In this document: positions 8,801-16,718 of the stretch, in pieces
Numbering within the stretch: position 1 is the first letter of the stretch
Layout of the letters: every line of letters starts with the position of its first letter
NCBI GenBank assembly: GCA_017621735.1
Contig: JAGASM010000032.1
Span: forward strand, 29,379-93,378
Length of the DNA: 64,000 nucleotides
Direction of reading: 5' to 3'
DNA from: Clostridia bacterium
Lineage (GTDB): Bacteria; Bacillota; Clostridia; Christensenellales; Borkfalkiaceae
Made by a program: the position numbers and the translations under genes
Notes under the pieces: model-generated
What the model saw: the letters and a program-made list of their open reading frames with translations, nothing else
Databases searched by the model: none
Told to the model about the DNA's origin: nothing

Positions 8801-9717
8801 CCGCTCGTCGCGGTGAGAAGGTCAAATTCGATCGAACCGTTTGCAAATTCGGGGGCTGCAACGTCCGCCGCCGCTACGGTTACCGCAAAGGTAACGGATA
8901 TATTTCCGCACGCAAGCGTAACGTTTGCGCTCCCCGTCCATGCGGGCGTGAAAGACGCAACGCCGTTTTCCACCGTAACCGAGGGAATTGCTTGTTCATT
9001 ATCGCTCGTCGCCGTAACGGACGCGCCGTACGCCGTGATATAGTCCGCAACCGTAATGGTGCTTTGCGTTCCGACCGTCGCTTGCATCGGCACGCCGTCC
9101 GCAACTTTTACGGGCGCTTTGCGCTGCGTGATTGCCGTGATAACGACGTTTGCGTTGACGGTAATTTCTTCCGCAGGTTGCTTTTGTTCCGTGCCGACTT
9201 GCCATGCGACAAATTCAAAATTCGCATCCGCAGGCGTTACTGCCGCAGGCAGAGTATACGTTGCGCCTTCGCGAAGGGTAGCCACCGTTTCGCCGTCTAC
9301 CGTTACCGTGTACGCGTTGAACACGGTTACTTCAAACGTAAGCGTGATCGTACCGCACGTCAAGGTAATCGTCGTTTGTCCCGCCGCGATTGCCGAAACG
9401 GTTACTTCGTCGCCCGAAAGGGCTACCGTCGCCGTTTCTTCGTCTTCGGAGGAAACCGTAACGGTATTTCCGTTCGCGGTTACGTAGGAAGAAACGCTAA
9501 AAATCTGTCCTCCGCCGACTGCAACTTCCATCGGCATACCGTCTTGCAACTTGACGGGTGCTTCCGGTTCTTCCGGTTGTTCGGGTGTAGGCTCTTGCGT
9601 TTGCGGTCCGCTGGGAGGCGTGGGTTCTTCGCCGCACGCCGTAACGAATGCACAAAGAGAAAGCGCCATACATGCCGTAAGCATTGCGATTGCAAATTTT
9701 TTCAACCACTTACTCAT
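5875..9717 (-). CDS. Large secreted lipoprotein with Ig-like and three carbohydrate-binding-like modules
   Basis: 1280 residues with a lipoprotein signal peptide (lipobox FVTAC, Cys28), then a Pro/Glu linker. Residues about 54-290 hold two Big-type Ig-like repeats (each beginning V.DGMPM/V.DGVPM) separated by an InlB-like segment (FEFVAWQVG). Further cadherin/Ig-like strands follow. Three modules of about 165 residues start near 480, 930 and 1107. Each begins NG.FD/E....GWT, contains a buried GW(I/)ITF/YRLG core and ends with DN(A/E).G... F.LD. The modules are shared with the next lipoprotein. No catalytic motif is seen. It is probably an anchored fructan-capturing protein, judged from its place between two GH32 genes. 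It has its own operator-controlled promoter (9739-9790) and RBS AAGGAG. Confidence 0.88.
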   Translation of the reverse strand: MSKWLKKFAIAMLTACMALSLCAFVTACGEEPTPPSGPQTQEPTPEQPEEPEAPVKLQDGMPMEVAVGGGQIFSVSSYVTANGNTVTVSSEDEETATVALSGDEVTVSAIAAGQTTITLTCGTITLTFEVTVFNAYTVTVDGETVATLREGATYTLPAAVTPADANFEFVAWQVGTEQKQPAEEITVNANVVITAITQRKAPVKVADGVPMQATVGTQSTITVADYITAYGASVTATSDNEQAIPSVTVENGVASFTPAWTGSANVTLACGNISVTFAVTVAAADVAAPEFANGSIEFDLLTATSGTYEFVITNEDDVDYTYEYSVAPNAGATVTGNALTYTATQAVEDLVLTVSVTATASVTGEEIEKQATFTVTVNVADGRPSVIEEVGVFGTIDLYEHANGYEVDLSVNVQNAQNVQSYTVNGEPVTGTVFVLAKEDGAFNDVKQEMTFTVVGTYATGTVTYTMEMNVIDSTAYRMANGNFDAREEGWTGMTGTFADNATYWEVYQSNNEGLFYVGVDAGTETVVSPSFIVGNSGWITFKLGAMRPYVGTELRDVTLEIVKDVAEGEDVVLAKVRNVNFADPEAALRLNDYKMNLSAYKGETVYLRAIDNEDGGDFRCLYLDAINTWYDEEPGTPYVDLSVAYYLNTTASVDLKDSNQVTVAPVLLSQGLLNAQYEFVGTCAQDGLTANGLTLTATKNGEYTVSYSVKQNDVEVATFEVTVTVTNTTELPTFENVEKVYPYATWCPEDTAQAVSVTLTDPENGRFTYAYAITAGTGATLEGKTVTYTPAQAGTVTFTVTVTLTDATYTVSDLPSPTFTLTLVFQDSEIVLAGDADIALTVDVNDQADKERLTLNFADYVIVPAGKVATYAAKLDGEDVVLENGTYTIVYANEELSDIAKEYVFSVTAESDGKTLTYVVTLRLTNTYQYRLANGTFDAGLDGWTLSNEELGAVNNKDIYWEPNDNIPFRNEGNFFNAYATNVESAKGTLTSSTFKVGGSGWITYRLGGAKNIDYVYMEVISANGEKAVKLPNFDWVDIVGTQERGCSLIPYKANLIEYGFALGEEVYIKLTDNAEGDYGLFFLDSVITYYTAEPSGEFNLVSKYRLLNGGFEMNSLYGWTLEGDIGVVTTDNQYWTHGNDARDYEKDGACLFTWWSFINGEVNREGATGSLKSSNFILKANAIISFQFGGGGGNNEIYVEVVNAGTGEVIEDFVNGQPKDGNLVKYYYQFTELTEETECYLRVVDNATGGWGCFTFDNLEINCAGIPEGYNQAFIRNA

Positions 9718-9738
9718 TGTTTTTCTCCTTATCTTTTT

Positions 9739-9752
9739 GGGAAACGTTTCCC
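9739..9752. promoter_or_regulatory. Internal LacI operator in the fructan locus
   Basis: GGGAAACGTTTCCC, a perfect 14-bp palindrome, has the same core as the two operators at 23555 and 23588. It lies just downstream of the internal -10 box (9762-9767), a repressing position, and 22 bp before the lipoprotein start codon. Confidence 0.8.
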
Positions 9753-9761
9753 ATATTTTTT

Positions 9762-9790
9762 ATTTTATCTTATTTCACAAAGAAAATCAA
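9762..9790 (-). promoter_or_regulatory. Internal sigma-A promoter of the fructan locus
   Basis: On the minus strand, TTGATT (9785-9790) and TAAAAT (9762-9767) are spaced 17 bp apart in the 86-bp gap between the two repeat-module lipoproteins. The adjacent operator suggests it is a genuine regulated promoter giving extra expression of the last two genes. Confidence 0.6.
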
Positions 9791-9803
9791 GAATTGAAAC
9801 GCG

Positions 9804-12332
9804 TTATTCGTTTCCAAGAAGGTTTTGCGCCGTTTGCCAAGCGATGTGATATTCTTGCGCTTCGTTCGTGGACGAAGTCGCGCTGTTGAGGGAAACGACG
9901 TCGTACCGTTCGGAAACGACGGGCGCCGTTTCGTAGTAGGTTACGATATCGTCGAAGAATACGACTCCCCAGTTTTCTCCATCGCCGAGCGCAACGTCGC
10001 AAATTTCCACGTAAAGCGTTTCGCCGAGGTAATCGGAAAGATCCGCAACGTACGTCGTCATCGTCGCCAAGCGGCATCCGTTGTCAACGTGAGGGAAATC
10101 TACGTCCGCGAACGCGGGGTTGCCGTATTCGGCGATCTTCGTGCCGTCCTCCGTGTATACGCGCAAGACTGCCGTTCTTCCGCCCATACGGAAGGAGATG
10201 TGCCCGCTTCCGCCGAGCGTGAACGTTTCGGAGCGGAGGGAATAGGTCGCCGCCTCGTCGCCGTTTGCCTGCCACCCGTCAAAGTGGAAGTACCCTTCGT
10301 TGTTGTAAGGAATCCCTTCACCCCAGAAGGTATCGCCCGTGGTAACCGCACCGTTTGCAACCGTGCCCGACGTAACCGTCCAACCGGTCAAATCACCCGT
10401 TTCAAATCCGCCGTTTGCAATTTGATATTCCGATTCCTCTTCGGGTACGGGGGTTGCGTCTTCCGCAAGAACCGCGTCCGTAGGAAGATCGCTTTCCGAT
10501 TCGTAATAGGTGATAAAACTGTCCGCCGTGATCAAGCCCCAATTATTCGTCGCATTGTCCGTGATGCGAATCTTCAAACTCGTTCCAAGTTCAATGCCGA
10601 ATTGGGTGAGATCCACCTTATAACTGTTCATGTTTGCAAGGAAACTGTTGACGTTGATGCCCGACGTTCCCATATCGCGGAAGTTTTTGTTTGCAAACCG
10701 TACGAGTTCTTCGTTCGTTTCCGCATCGAGGACGGAAACGTAGCACAAGAGCGGATTCTTGCCGCCGCCCAAGCGGAAGGAGATCCATCCGCAACCGCCG
10801 AGCGTGAACGCGTCCGACGTAAGGGTACCCGTGCCCGTTTCTTTGTCAATTCCCGTAAAGAGGTATTTCCCCTTCTTGTTGTAAGGGAAGTTCGCATCCC
10901 ACCAACCGTATGCCGACGAAACGGAACCGATATCCCCTTCCATCGTCCAACCGGTCAAATCACCCGTTTCAAACGTACCGTTTTTCAGTTGATATTCGTT
11001 TTCCGGTTCGTATTCGACTTCGACGATGATTTCATACGCCTCGTCTTGGTACATGAAGGTCGGTTTTTCTTCGTGATAGGTTACGATGCTGTCCATCGTG
11101 ATACAACCAAGGTCGTCTGCCGACGTGTTTTCATCGACCACTTCGATGTACATTTTCTTTCCGAGGAATTCGGAAAGGTCTGCGTAATAGTGGATTAAGT
11201 TGAGCAACTTCATGCCGTTGGAAACGTACGGGAACTGCGCGTTCCAATAGCGTTCGTTGCTAAACCGCGCAACCTCTTCTTCCTCTCCGTCTTCTTTTAC
11301 CATAACAAAACGGAGATAGGTCAGTCCGTTGTTTGCGCAACCGCCCAAACGGAAGGAAACGTAGCCGCTTCCGCCGAGGGTAAACTCGGTCGAGCGCATG
11401 CGTCCCGTTGCGGTAGGATTATAATGTCCGTAGTGATAATTGCCTTCGCGGTTGTAGGTGATGTTTTCATTCCACCAAACGTCGGACGCATTGACGCCCG
11501 CGTGGGAGAATGCAAACCCTTCCGTTACCGTCCAGCCGCTCAAATCCCCCGTTTCAAAATCGCCGTTGGCAATTTGATATTCCGTGCCTTGCGCCTCGCC
11601 GTACGTTCTAATTTTGTCGTACGCCGCGCCCGTCGCTTGCTGCCCCTCTTCGCTGTACGTTCTAACGTCGTCCACCGAAAGGTATCCATAGTAGTAAGAG
11701 CGGTCGTTGTCGATAATTTTGAGGTACATTTCCTTGCCGAGGTATTCGCTCAAATCAAGGCGGTACGTATAGTAGTTATCCGTATTGTAGACGTTTGCCG
11801 AATACTGTGCGGGGTTGACGTAAGAGGTGGTGTGTTTCAAGAAGTAGGTGTTTTCTTGCTTTGCGATCATTTGATCGGTTTCTGCAAGATAGACGCCGAC
11901 GTAACAACGTTCCGCCATCGGCTTTTTCGCGCCGTTTTCCCCTTCCATAGCGGTTGCCCCGCCCGCAAGTTTCATGGAGATCGTTCCCGTTCCGCCGAGA
12001 ATAAAGTTGGAGGAACGGAGCACGCCCGTAAACGAGTTGGGAACACGGTCGTCAAACCCCTTGCCGTACAAGTGCCAGTTGCCCGACTGCCCGATGTTGA
12101 TTTTGTTGTGGTTTTCGTCCTCTTGGAAGGAGAACGTGCTCTTCGTACAGACGTTTTCTTCGCTGAACGCTTTTCCGCTTTCCACCGTCCAACCGGTCAA
12201 ATCGCCCGTTTCAAACCCGCCGTTTTCAATCGAATATAAACTGACGTCAACGGGTTCTCCATCGCCGTCCTTGCAGGCAGCGAACGTGAAAAGAGAGAGT
12301 ACACCCAACGTAATTGCAGTAAATTTTTTCAT
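9804..12332 (-). CDS. Secreted lipoprotein made of four carbohydrate-binding-like modules
   Basis: 842 residues with lipobox TFAAC (Cys20). The mature part is almost entirely four copies of one module, starting near residues 35, 252, 446 and 634. Diagnostic strings recur: NG(G/D/T)FETGDL(T/S)GWT near the start, a (S/T)..F(T/I)LGG.G.(I/V)S(F/M)(R/K)L(G/A)G core, and a final E(I/V).D.... G. (I/V)..D.(I/V)..Y segment. No GH motif is present. This architecture fits a non-catalytic surface glycan-binding protein tethered to the outer face of the membrane. Fructan as ligand is inferred from the neighbours (GH32 lipoprotein upstream by 12 bp). The CBM family is not certain; a distant CBM66-like relation is possible. 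Confidence 0.88.
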   Translation of the reverse strand: MKKFTAITLGVLSLFTFAACKDGDGEPVDVSLYSIENGGFETGDLTGWTVESGKAFSEENVCTKSTFSFQEDENHNKINIGQSGNWHLYGKGFDDRVPNSFTGVLRSSNFILGGTGTISMKLAGGATAMEGENGAKKPMAERCYVGVYLAETDQMIAKQENTYFLKHTTSYVNPAQYSANVYNTDNYYTYRLDLSEYLGKEMYLKIIDNDRSYYYGYLSVDDVRTYSEEGQQATGAAYDKIRTYGEAQGTEYQIANGDFETGDLSGWTVTEGFAFSHAGVNASDVWWNENITYNREGNYHYGHYNPTATGRMRSTEFTLGGSGYVSFRLGGCANNGLTYLRFVMVKEDGEEEEVARFSNERYWNAQFPYVSNGMKLLNLIHYYADLSEFLGKKMYIEVVDENTSADDLGCITMDSIVTYHEEKPTFMYQDEAYEIIVEVEYEPENEYQLKNGTFETGDLTGWTMEGDIGSVSSAYGWWDANFPYNKKGKYLFTGIDKETGTGTLTSDAFTLGGCGWISFRLGGGKNPLLCYVSVLDAETNEELVRFANKNFRDMGTSGINVNSFLANMNSYKVDLTQFGIELGTSLKIRITDNATNNWGLITADSFITYYESESDLPTDAVLAEDATPVPEEESEYQIANGGFETGDLTGWTVTSGTVANGAVTTGDTFWGEGIPYNNEGYFHFDGWQANGDEAATYSLRSETFTLGGSGHISFRMGGRTAVLRVYTEDGTKIAEYGNPAFADVDFPHVDNGCRLATMTTYVADLSDYLGETLYVEICDVALGDGENWGVVFFDDIVTYYETAPVVSERYDVVSLNSATSSTNEAQEYHIAWQTAQNLLGNE

Positions 12333-12344
12333 TTTTCTCCCTCC

Positions 12345-14816
12345 TTATGCGTTTTTGATGCTACCCGTGTTTCCGTAATATGCGGGGATAAGCGTATCCG
12401 TGTAAGCGGATCCCATTTGATAGATGACGAGATCGGATACGGTGAGCGAACATCCTTCCGCGAAGAAACGCAAATAGTTGGAATCTTCGTATCTGGGATA
12501 CATTCTCGAAGTGAAACTGATGGTTTTGTTGACGTATACTTCCAACATCGAACGGTCGAGATAGATAATGAGGTCGAATTGTTTTTGGTTGTTCGGCCAA
12601 AGGTGCGAGTTGGAAAGTGCGTCGATGTTGTGAAGCGTCGTTTGCGAACGGTCGATGTACGCGCCGTCTTGCTGGAAGACGATGCCCGTGCGCTCCGTTG
12701 TTCCCGACGCCGTCGTAAACGGATTATACCGTACGTTCAACCCCGCTTTATAGGTGGGTTGCGTTTCGGTAATCGTGAGCGTCATACGCAATTCCAAGCA
12801 GTCCCCGCGCACGTTTTCGATTGCCGCGTTTGCTTCCGCCGCCGTCATCGCGCCTTCCGCTTCGTAAATAACGCCCGTGCGAAGCGACTGCAACTCTTCG
12901 ATCGGTTCCAACACGACGGAATGTCCGTCGTCGGAGAGGAAGAGTTCTACGGGAAGGGACGCGTTATGCGCCCAGCCCGAAAAGTAGTCGTGTCTTGTGC
13001 CCATTTCCTTTCCTTGCGCAATGGCAAATAGAATGGTTCTTCCGTCTTCGTAATCTTTTCCCGCCTCTTTTTCTTCGTCGGTGAGGTAGGTAAAGCCCGT
13101 TTGTCCCGTATAAATCCCCGAGCCGTAGTCCATCAAACGGGGCGCTTCATACCCTGCGTCGGGAATGAATTTCTTCGCGACCTTGTCGAACGTTCCCACC
13201 CAGTAGTAACATTCTACTTGCCGATCGGCAGCGGCATATTGAGGCGTGAGGAAGAAGACGTATTTTTGTTGCGAGCCGTCTTTTGTCGTGATAGGAAGAA
13301 GTTGAATGCACTCCCAGTGAATGCCCGCTTCTTCAAAGGTGGACTGGAAGATGTAGCCGTCGTACTTCCATCCGCGCATATCGGTAGAGGTGAAAAGCAA
13401 CCCACCGCCCGATCTTCCGTCGAAGCCGGAGCCGACCATCATGTAATAGATCCCGTCATCCTGCCAAACGAAGGGATCGCGGAATTGTCCTTGTTCGCCG
13501 AGTCCGGGCGATTGCGTGATCGCGAGCGTGTCCTCGACCACCCATTCTTGCAAGTAAGGATCGGTAGGATCGGCGGGATGCGCGAACGCGACGTTTTGAC
13601 CGCTATAAGTGTGCGTCAGCGTACCCGCGGTGATGACGAGCCAAGGATAGCCGTCGGGACCGATGACCGAGCCGCCCGTCCATACGCCGTCCGGACAAAT
13701 TCCCTTGGTGGGAACAACCGCCTCTTTGACGTACTTCCAATGAACCATGTCGTCGCTTACCCAATGCGACCAACGGATCTGCGCCCAGTAAGGTCCGCAA
13801 GGATTGCTTTGATAGAACAGGTGATAATATCCGTTATAGTAGAACGCCGCGTGCGGTTCGTTCATCCACATTCCGGGGGGAATTGCGTGGTATTGCGGGC
13901 GGTATCTGTCCCCCGCGTAGACCGAACTGTCCAACATAACGTCGCTGTAAGCGCATTCGGGGTGTCCCGCCGCTTCCTTTTCGTTGTAAAGCGCAACGAC
14001 TTGCGCGTTGGTCAGTTGTTTTTCGTAAATGCGAACTTCGTCCAAAAGACCTGCCACGTGGTTGCAGTCAAGTCCGTACACGGTTGCGGGATCGATGTAT
14101 TTTCCCACGCGCAACGGGTCGGAAGAGGAAACCATTTTGCAGCCCGCATATTCGCTGTAAATTTGTTCGTAAACGAGTTCGCCGTTCAAATAGAGGCATA
14201 CGTGTCCCGTTTTCGCGTCGTAGGATGCGGCAACGTGGCTCCATTCGTAAAGGGGAAGATAGTTGATCGGATCGTAGAACGCCGCCGTAAAGATATCGCC
14301 CGTTTCTTCGTTTTCGAGGGCAACTTTCAAGCCCCACGTTCCGAGATAGCCGTATCCTAAAAGCCAGCCTTCTTGCAAGCCGACGTCCCCTTTGCCGACA
14401 ATACAGGTAAGCGCTTCCGGCTTGAAATTGTTTTCAAACACGCGCGGAGCAACCCACGCGCTCAACGTAAGCGCGCCCGTTGCGAAATTTTCGAAATATG
14501 CGTCTTCCACGTAGTTGGAAATGCCGTCCATATAAAGGCACTTTCCCTTAACGCCCGTCCGCCAAATAGGCTCCGACGCGGGCTTCGAGAGGTTGATTTG
14601 ATTTTCTTCGGAGAAGACGTAGTTGATTTTTTGCTCGGCTCCGCTAACGGAATCTTTCGCCGTATGTCCTTCGCCTTCATCGAACGCATAGTACGCGACG
14701 AGTCCGTCCCCCTCCTGCGGAGGCGTAGGCTCTTCGCCGCAAGCGCTCATTCCGATAACGCTGAATGCACTCAAACAAGCGAGCGACAGCGCCGTAATTT
14801 TTTTGATCTTTTTCAT
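12345..14816 (-). CDS. Secreted LamG-GH32 lipoprotein (putative fructan hydrolase, Glu at nucleophile position)
   Basis: 823 residues. The ATG at 14816 follows AAAGGAGTAACT; an in-frame ATG five codons upstream overlaps the permease stop and has no RBS. Lipobox MSAC (Cys26). Residues about 37-280 form a LamG/concanavalin-like domain (LVAYYAFDEGEG..., VGLLDEVRIYEK-type ending). Residues about 305-620 are the GH32 propeller, followed by the usual C-terminal beta-sandwich. RDP (446-448) and the acid/base E502-C503 are intact, but the canonical NDPNG nucleophile motif reads WMNEPHA, with Glu320 where Asp is expected. It could be a sub-family with altered chemistry or specificity. It belongs to the fructan operon, between the permeases and the binding lipoproteins. 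Confidence 0.9.
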   Translation of the reverse strand: MKKIKKITALSLACLSAFSVIGMSACGEEPTPPQEGDGLVAYYAFDEGEGHTAKDSVSGAEQKINYVFSEENQINLSKPASEPIWRTGVKGKCLYMDGISNYVEDAYFENFATGALTLSAWVAPRVFENNFKPEALTCIVGKGDVGLQEGWLLGYGYLGTWGLKVALENEETGDIFTAAFYDPINYLPLYEWSHVAASYDAKTGHVCLYLNGELVYEQIYSEYAGCKMVSSSDPLRVGKYIDPATVYGLDCNHVAGLLDEVRIYEKQLTNAQVVALYNEKEAAGHPECAYSDVMLDSSVYAGDRYRPQYHAIPPGMWMNEPHAAFYYNGYYHLFYQSNPCGPYWAQIRWSHWVSDDMVHWKYVKEAVVPTKGICPDGVWTGGSVIGPDGYPWLVITAGTLTHTYSGQNVAFAHPADPTDPYLQEWVVEDTLAITQSPGLGEQGQFRDPFVWQDDGIYYMMVGSGFDGRSGGGLLFTSTDMRGWKYDGYIFQSTFEEAGIHWECIQLLPITTKDGSQQKYVFFLTPQYAAADRQVECYYWVGTFDKVAKKFIPDAGYEAPRLMDYGSGIYTGQTGFTYLTDEEKEAGKDYEDGRTILFAIAQGKEMGTRHDYFSGWAHNASLPVELFLSDDGHSVVLEPIEELQSLRTGVIYEAEGAMTAAEANAAIENVRGDCLELRMTLTITETQPTYKAGLNVRYNPFTTASGTTERTGIVFQQDGAYIDRSQTTLHNIDALSNSHLWPNNQKQFDLIIYLDRSMLEVYVNKTISFTSRMYPRYEDSNYLRFFAEGCSLTVSDLVIYQMGSAYTDTLIPAYYGNTGSIKNA

Positions 14817-14830
14817 AGTTACTCCTTTCA

Positions 14831-15715
14831 TTACAATTTCAAACCGCCTGCACCGATTCCCTCTACGATGTGCTTTTGCGCAAACACGTAGACAAGGAAA
14901 ATAGGAATACTCGTAACAACGAGGGACGCCATAACTTCACCCGTTGTTACCCCGTCGATACTTTGAATGGTCGTAAGCGCCGCTTGAATGGGATAGAGCG
15001 GCCATTCGCCCGGTTGCGGGCTGGGAAGTACCATCGTAGGCCAAATATAATCGTTCCAAACGCCGATAAACGCAAACGTTGCAACCGTTGCCACGATCGG
15101 CGCGGAGAGCGGGATCATGACGATTAAGAAGATTTTTAACTGACTTGCTCCGTCAAGTTGCGCCGCTTCGATATATTCCTTGGGAATGTTCGTAAAGAAC
15201 TGTTGAAACAGGAAGATGTTGAACACGCTGACGAGCGCGGGCAAAATAACGGCGAGTACCGTTCCCGAAATTCCGAGGTTGTGCACGATGGAATAGAGCG
15301 GGATAATCGTCGTTTCAACGGGAACAATGAGAAGGAACATGATGATGAAACTGATAAATCCTTTCCCGGGGAAGGTAAATTTTGCCATGACGTAACCTGC
15401 CAACGCGTTGATGAGAATGTTTCCCACCACGACCGCCGCCGCATACGCCAAACTGTTCAGTCCGTACTTCCAAATGTCGTACTGCGTCAAGACGCTCACG
15501 TAATTTCCGAAGAACGTGCTTAAATCGGAAAAGTTGGGGAGGAACGTTGCAAACGAACCCAAGTCGTTCGCGTATTGCATCTCCGTTTTCGTACTCGTAA
15601 CGATCATCCAAACGAGCGGGAAGATAAAGAAGATGGCAAGGAGCGTCGCCCCCAAATAAACAACGGTGCGGGAGGTATAGCGCTTTGCAAGGCGAATTTT
15701 TCTCGCTTTATCCAT
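14831..15715 (-). CDS. Sugar ABC transporter permease, MalG type
   Basis: 294 residues. The ATG at 15715 lies one base after the TGA of the upstream permease and is preceded by AGGAGGACTGAT; a longer frame to 15751 would overlap that gene and lacks an RBS. Six membrane segments are visible, starting with VVYLGATLLAIFFIFPLVWM. The EAA loop reads EYIEAAQLDGASQLKIFLIV, and the C-terminus is the family-typical AGGLKL. It pairs with the MalF-type permease and the binding lipoprotein to import fructose or short fructans. No ATPase gene is present in the locus, so a shared MsmK-type ATPase elsewhere is likely (known for many such importers). Confidence 0.94.
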   Translation of the reverse strand: MDKARKIRLAKRYTSRTVVYLGATLLAIFFIFPLVWMIVTSTKTEMQYANDLGSFATFLPNFSDLSTFFGNYVSVLTQYDIWKYGLNSLAYAAAVVVGNILINALAGYVMAKFTFPGKGFISFIIMFLLIVPVETTIIPLYSIVHNLGISGTVLAVILPALVSVFNIFLFQQFFTNIPKEYIEAAQLDGASQLKIFLIVMIPLSAPIVATVATFAFIGVWNDYIWPTMVLPSPQPGEWPLYPIQAALTTIQSIDGVTTGEVMASLVVTSIPIFLVYVFAQKHIVEGIGAGGLKL

Positions 15716-15716
15716 A

Positions 15717-16700
15717 TCAGTCCTCCTCCTTGAGCAAATACCGCTGTACAAAGGTAATTGCGCCGATCACAATGGTCATCAAAAGGGCGATCGCCGATGA
15801 GTACCCTACCCAACGGTACGTATACCCCTCGATATACATCAAGTAGTTGAGCGTAATAGTGAACGACTGTTCCCCCGTCATCAACATCGGCTGTACCATA
15901 ATTTTGCACGCGCCGATAAACACGGTTACGATGACGAACGTGAGAACGGAACGGATTCCGGGCAAGGTAACGGCAAGGAATTGTCTGCCCTTGCTCGCGC
16001 CGTCAAGTTCCGCCGCCTCATAAAGCGTTTGATCGATTCCTTTCAGCCCCGAAAGGAAGATGAGCATTTGATATCCGCATCCCTGCCAAGCAGAGATAAA
16101 GATGATCCAGTACATCGAGCCTTGCGGATCGTACAGGAAACTGACGGGATCCATTCCCAACTGTACAAGGAAGGAATTGAGAAGTCCCGTATCCCCTCCC
16201 CCTAAAATGCGAACCCACAAGAAGGAGGTAACGGTCAACGAAATGACGACGGGCGCAAAATAGAATACCTTATAAACGCCCATTCCGCGGATTGGTTTGT
16301 TGACGAGGAGGGCAAGACCGAGCGCCATCCCGATTTGAAGGGGCACGACGAATACGACGAATTTGAGCGTATTCATCGTGGCGTTATATACGTTTCCGTG
16401 CATCGAGAAATTTTTGAAAATTTGCACGAAGTTATCAAACCCGACAAACTTCATATCGCCGGGGCGAAGCAAATAGTAGTCCGTAAACGCATATCCCAAC
16501 GAATAAACAATGGGGAGAAAGACAAACACGCACAACAAAAGGAGCGCAGGCAATAACATCAAATAAGACGTTACCGTTCCGCGTACGGTATAATGCACGT
16601 ATTTGTTCGCCGCGCGCTTTGCCACGACGATATCTTTTACGATAAAGCCCCCCAAAAGGAGCAAAAACGCGCCGATAATGGCTATGCTGATTCCAACCAT
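15717..16700 (-). CDS. Sugar ABC transporter permease, MalF type
   Basis: 327 residues. An extra N-terminal membrane segment (residues 2-22, SIAIIGAFLLLLGGFIV) precedes the usual six, giving a slightly longer N-terminus than average. The EAA motif is LYEAAELDGASKGRQFLAVT. The loop between segments has the typical F.GFDNFVQIF string. RBS GAAGGAAA lies seven bases before the ATG. It overlaps nothing and sits 18 bp after the solute-binding lipoprotein, so the order is binding protein, MalF, MalG, as in most carbohydrate importers. Confidence 0.94.
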   Translation of the reverse strand: MVGISIAIIGAFLLLLGGFIVKDIVVAKRAANKYVHYTVRGTVTSYLMLLPALLLLCVFVFLPIVYSLGYAFTDYYLLRPGDMKFVGFDNFVQIFKNFSMHGNVYNATMNTLKFVVFVVPLQIGMALGLALLVNKPIRGMGVYKVFYFAPVVISLTVTSFLWVRILGGGDTGLLNSFLVQLGMDPVSFLYDPQGSMYWIIFISAWQGCGYQMLIFLSGLKGIDQTLYEAAELDGASKGRQFLAVTLPGIRSVLTFVIVTVFIGACKIMVQPMLMTGEQSFTITLNYLMYIEGYTYRWVGYSSAIALLMTIVIGAITFVQRYLLKEED

Positions 16701-16718
16701 AATTGTTTCCTTCTTCGG

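Noticed and set aside
14831..16700. An ATP-binding subunit gene for the fructan importer
   Set aside because: No Walker A/B-containing ABC ATPase is present in the locus; the ATPases in the window belong to the opp operon.
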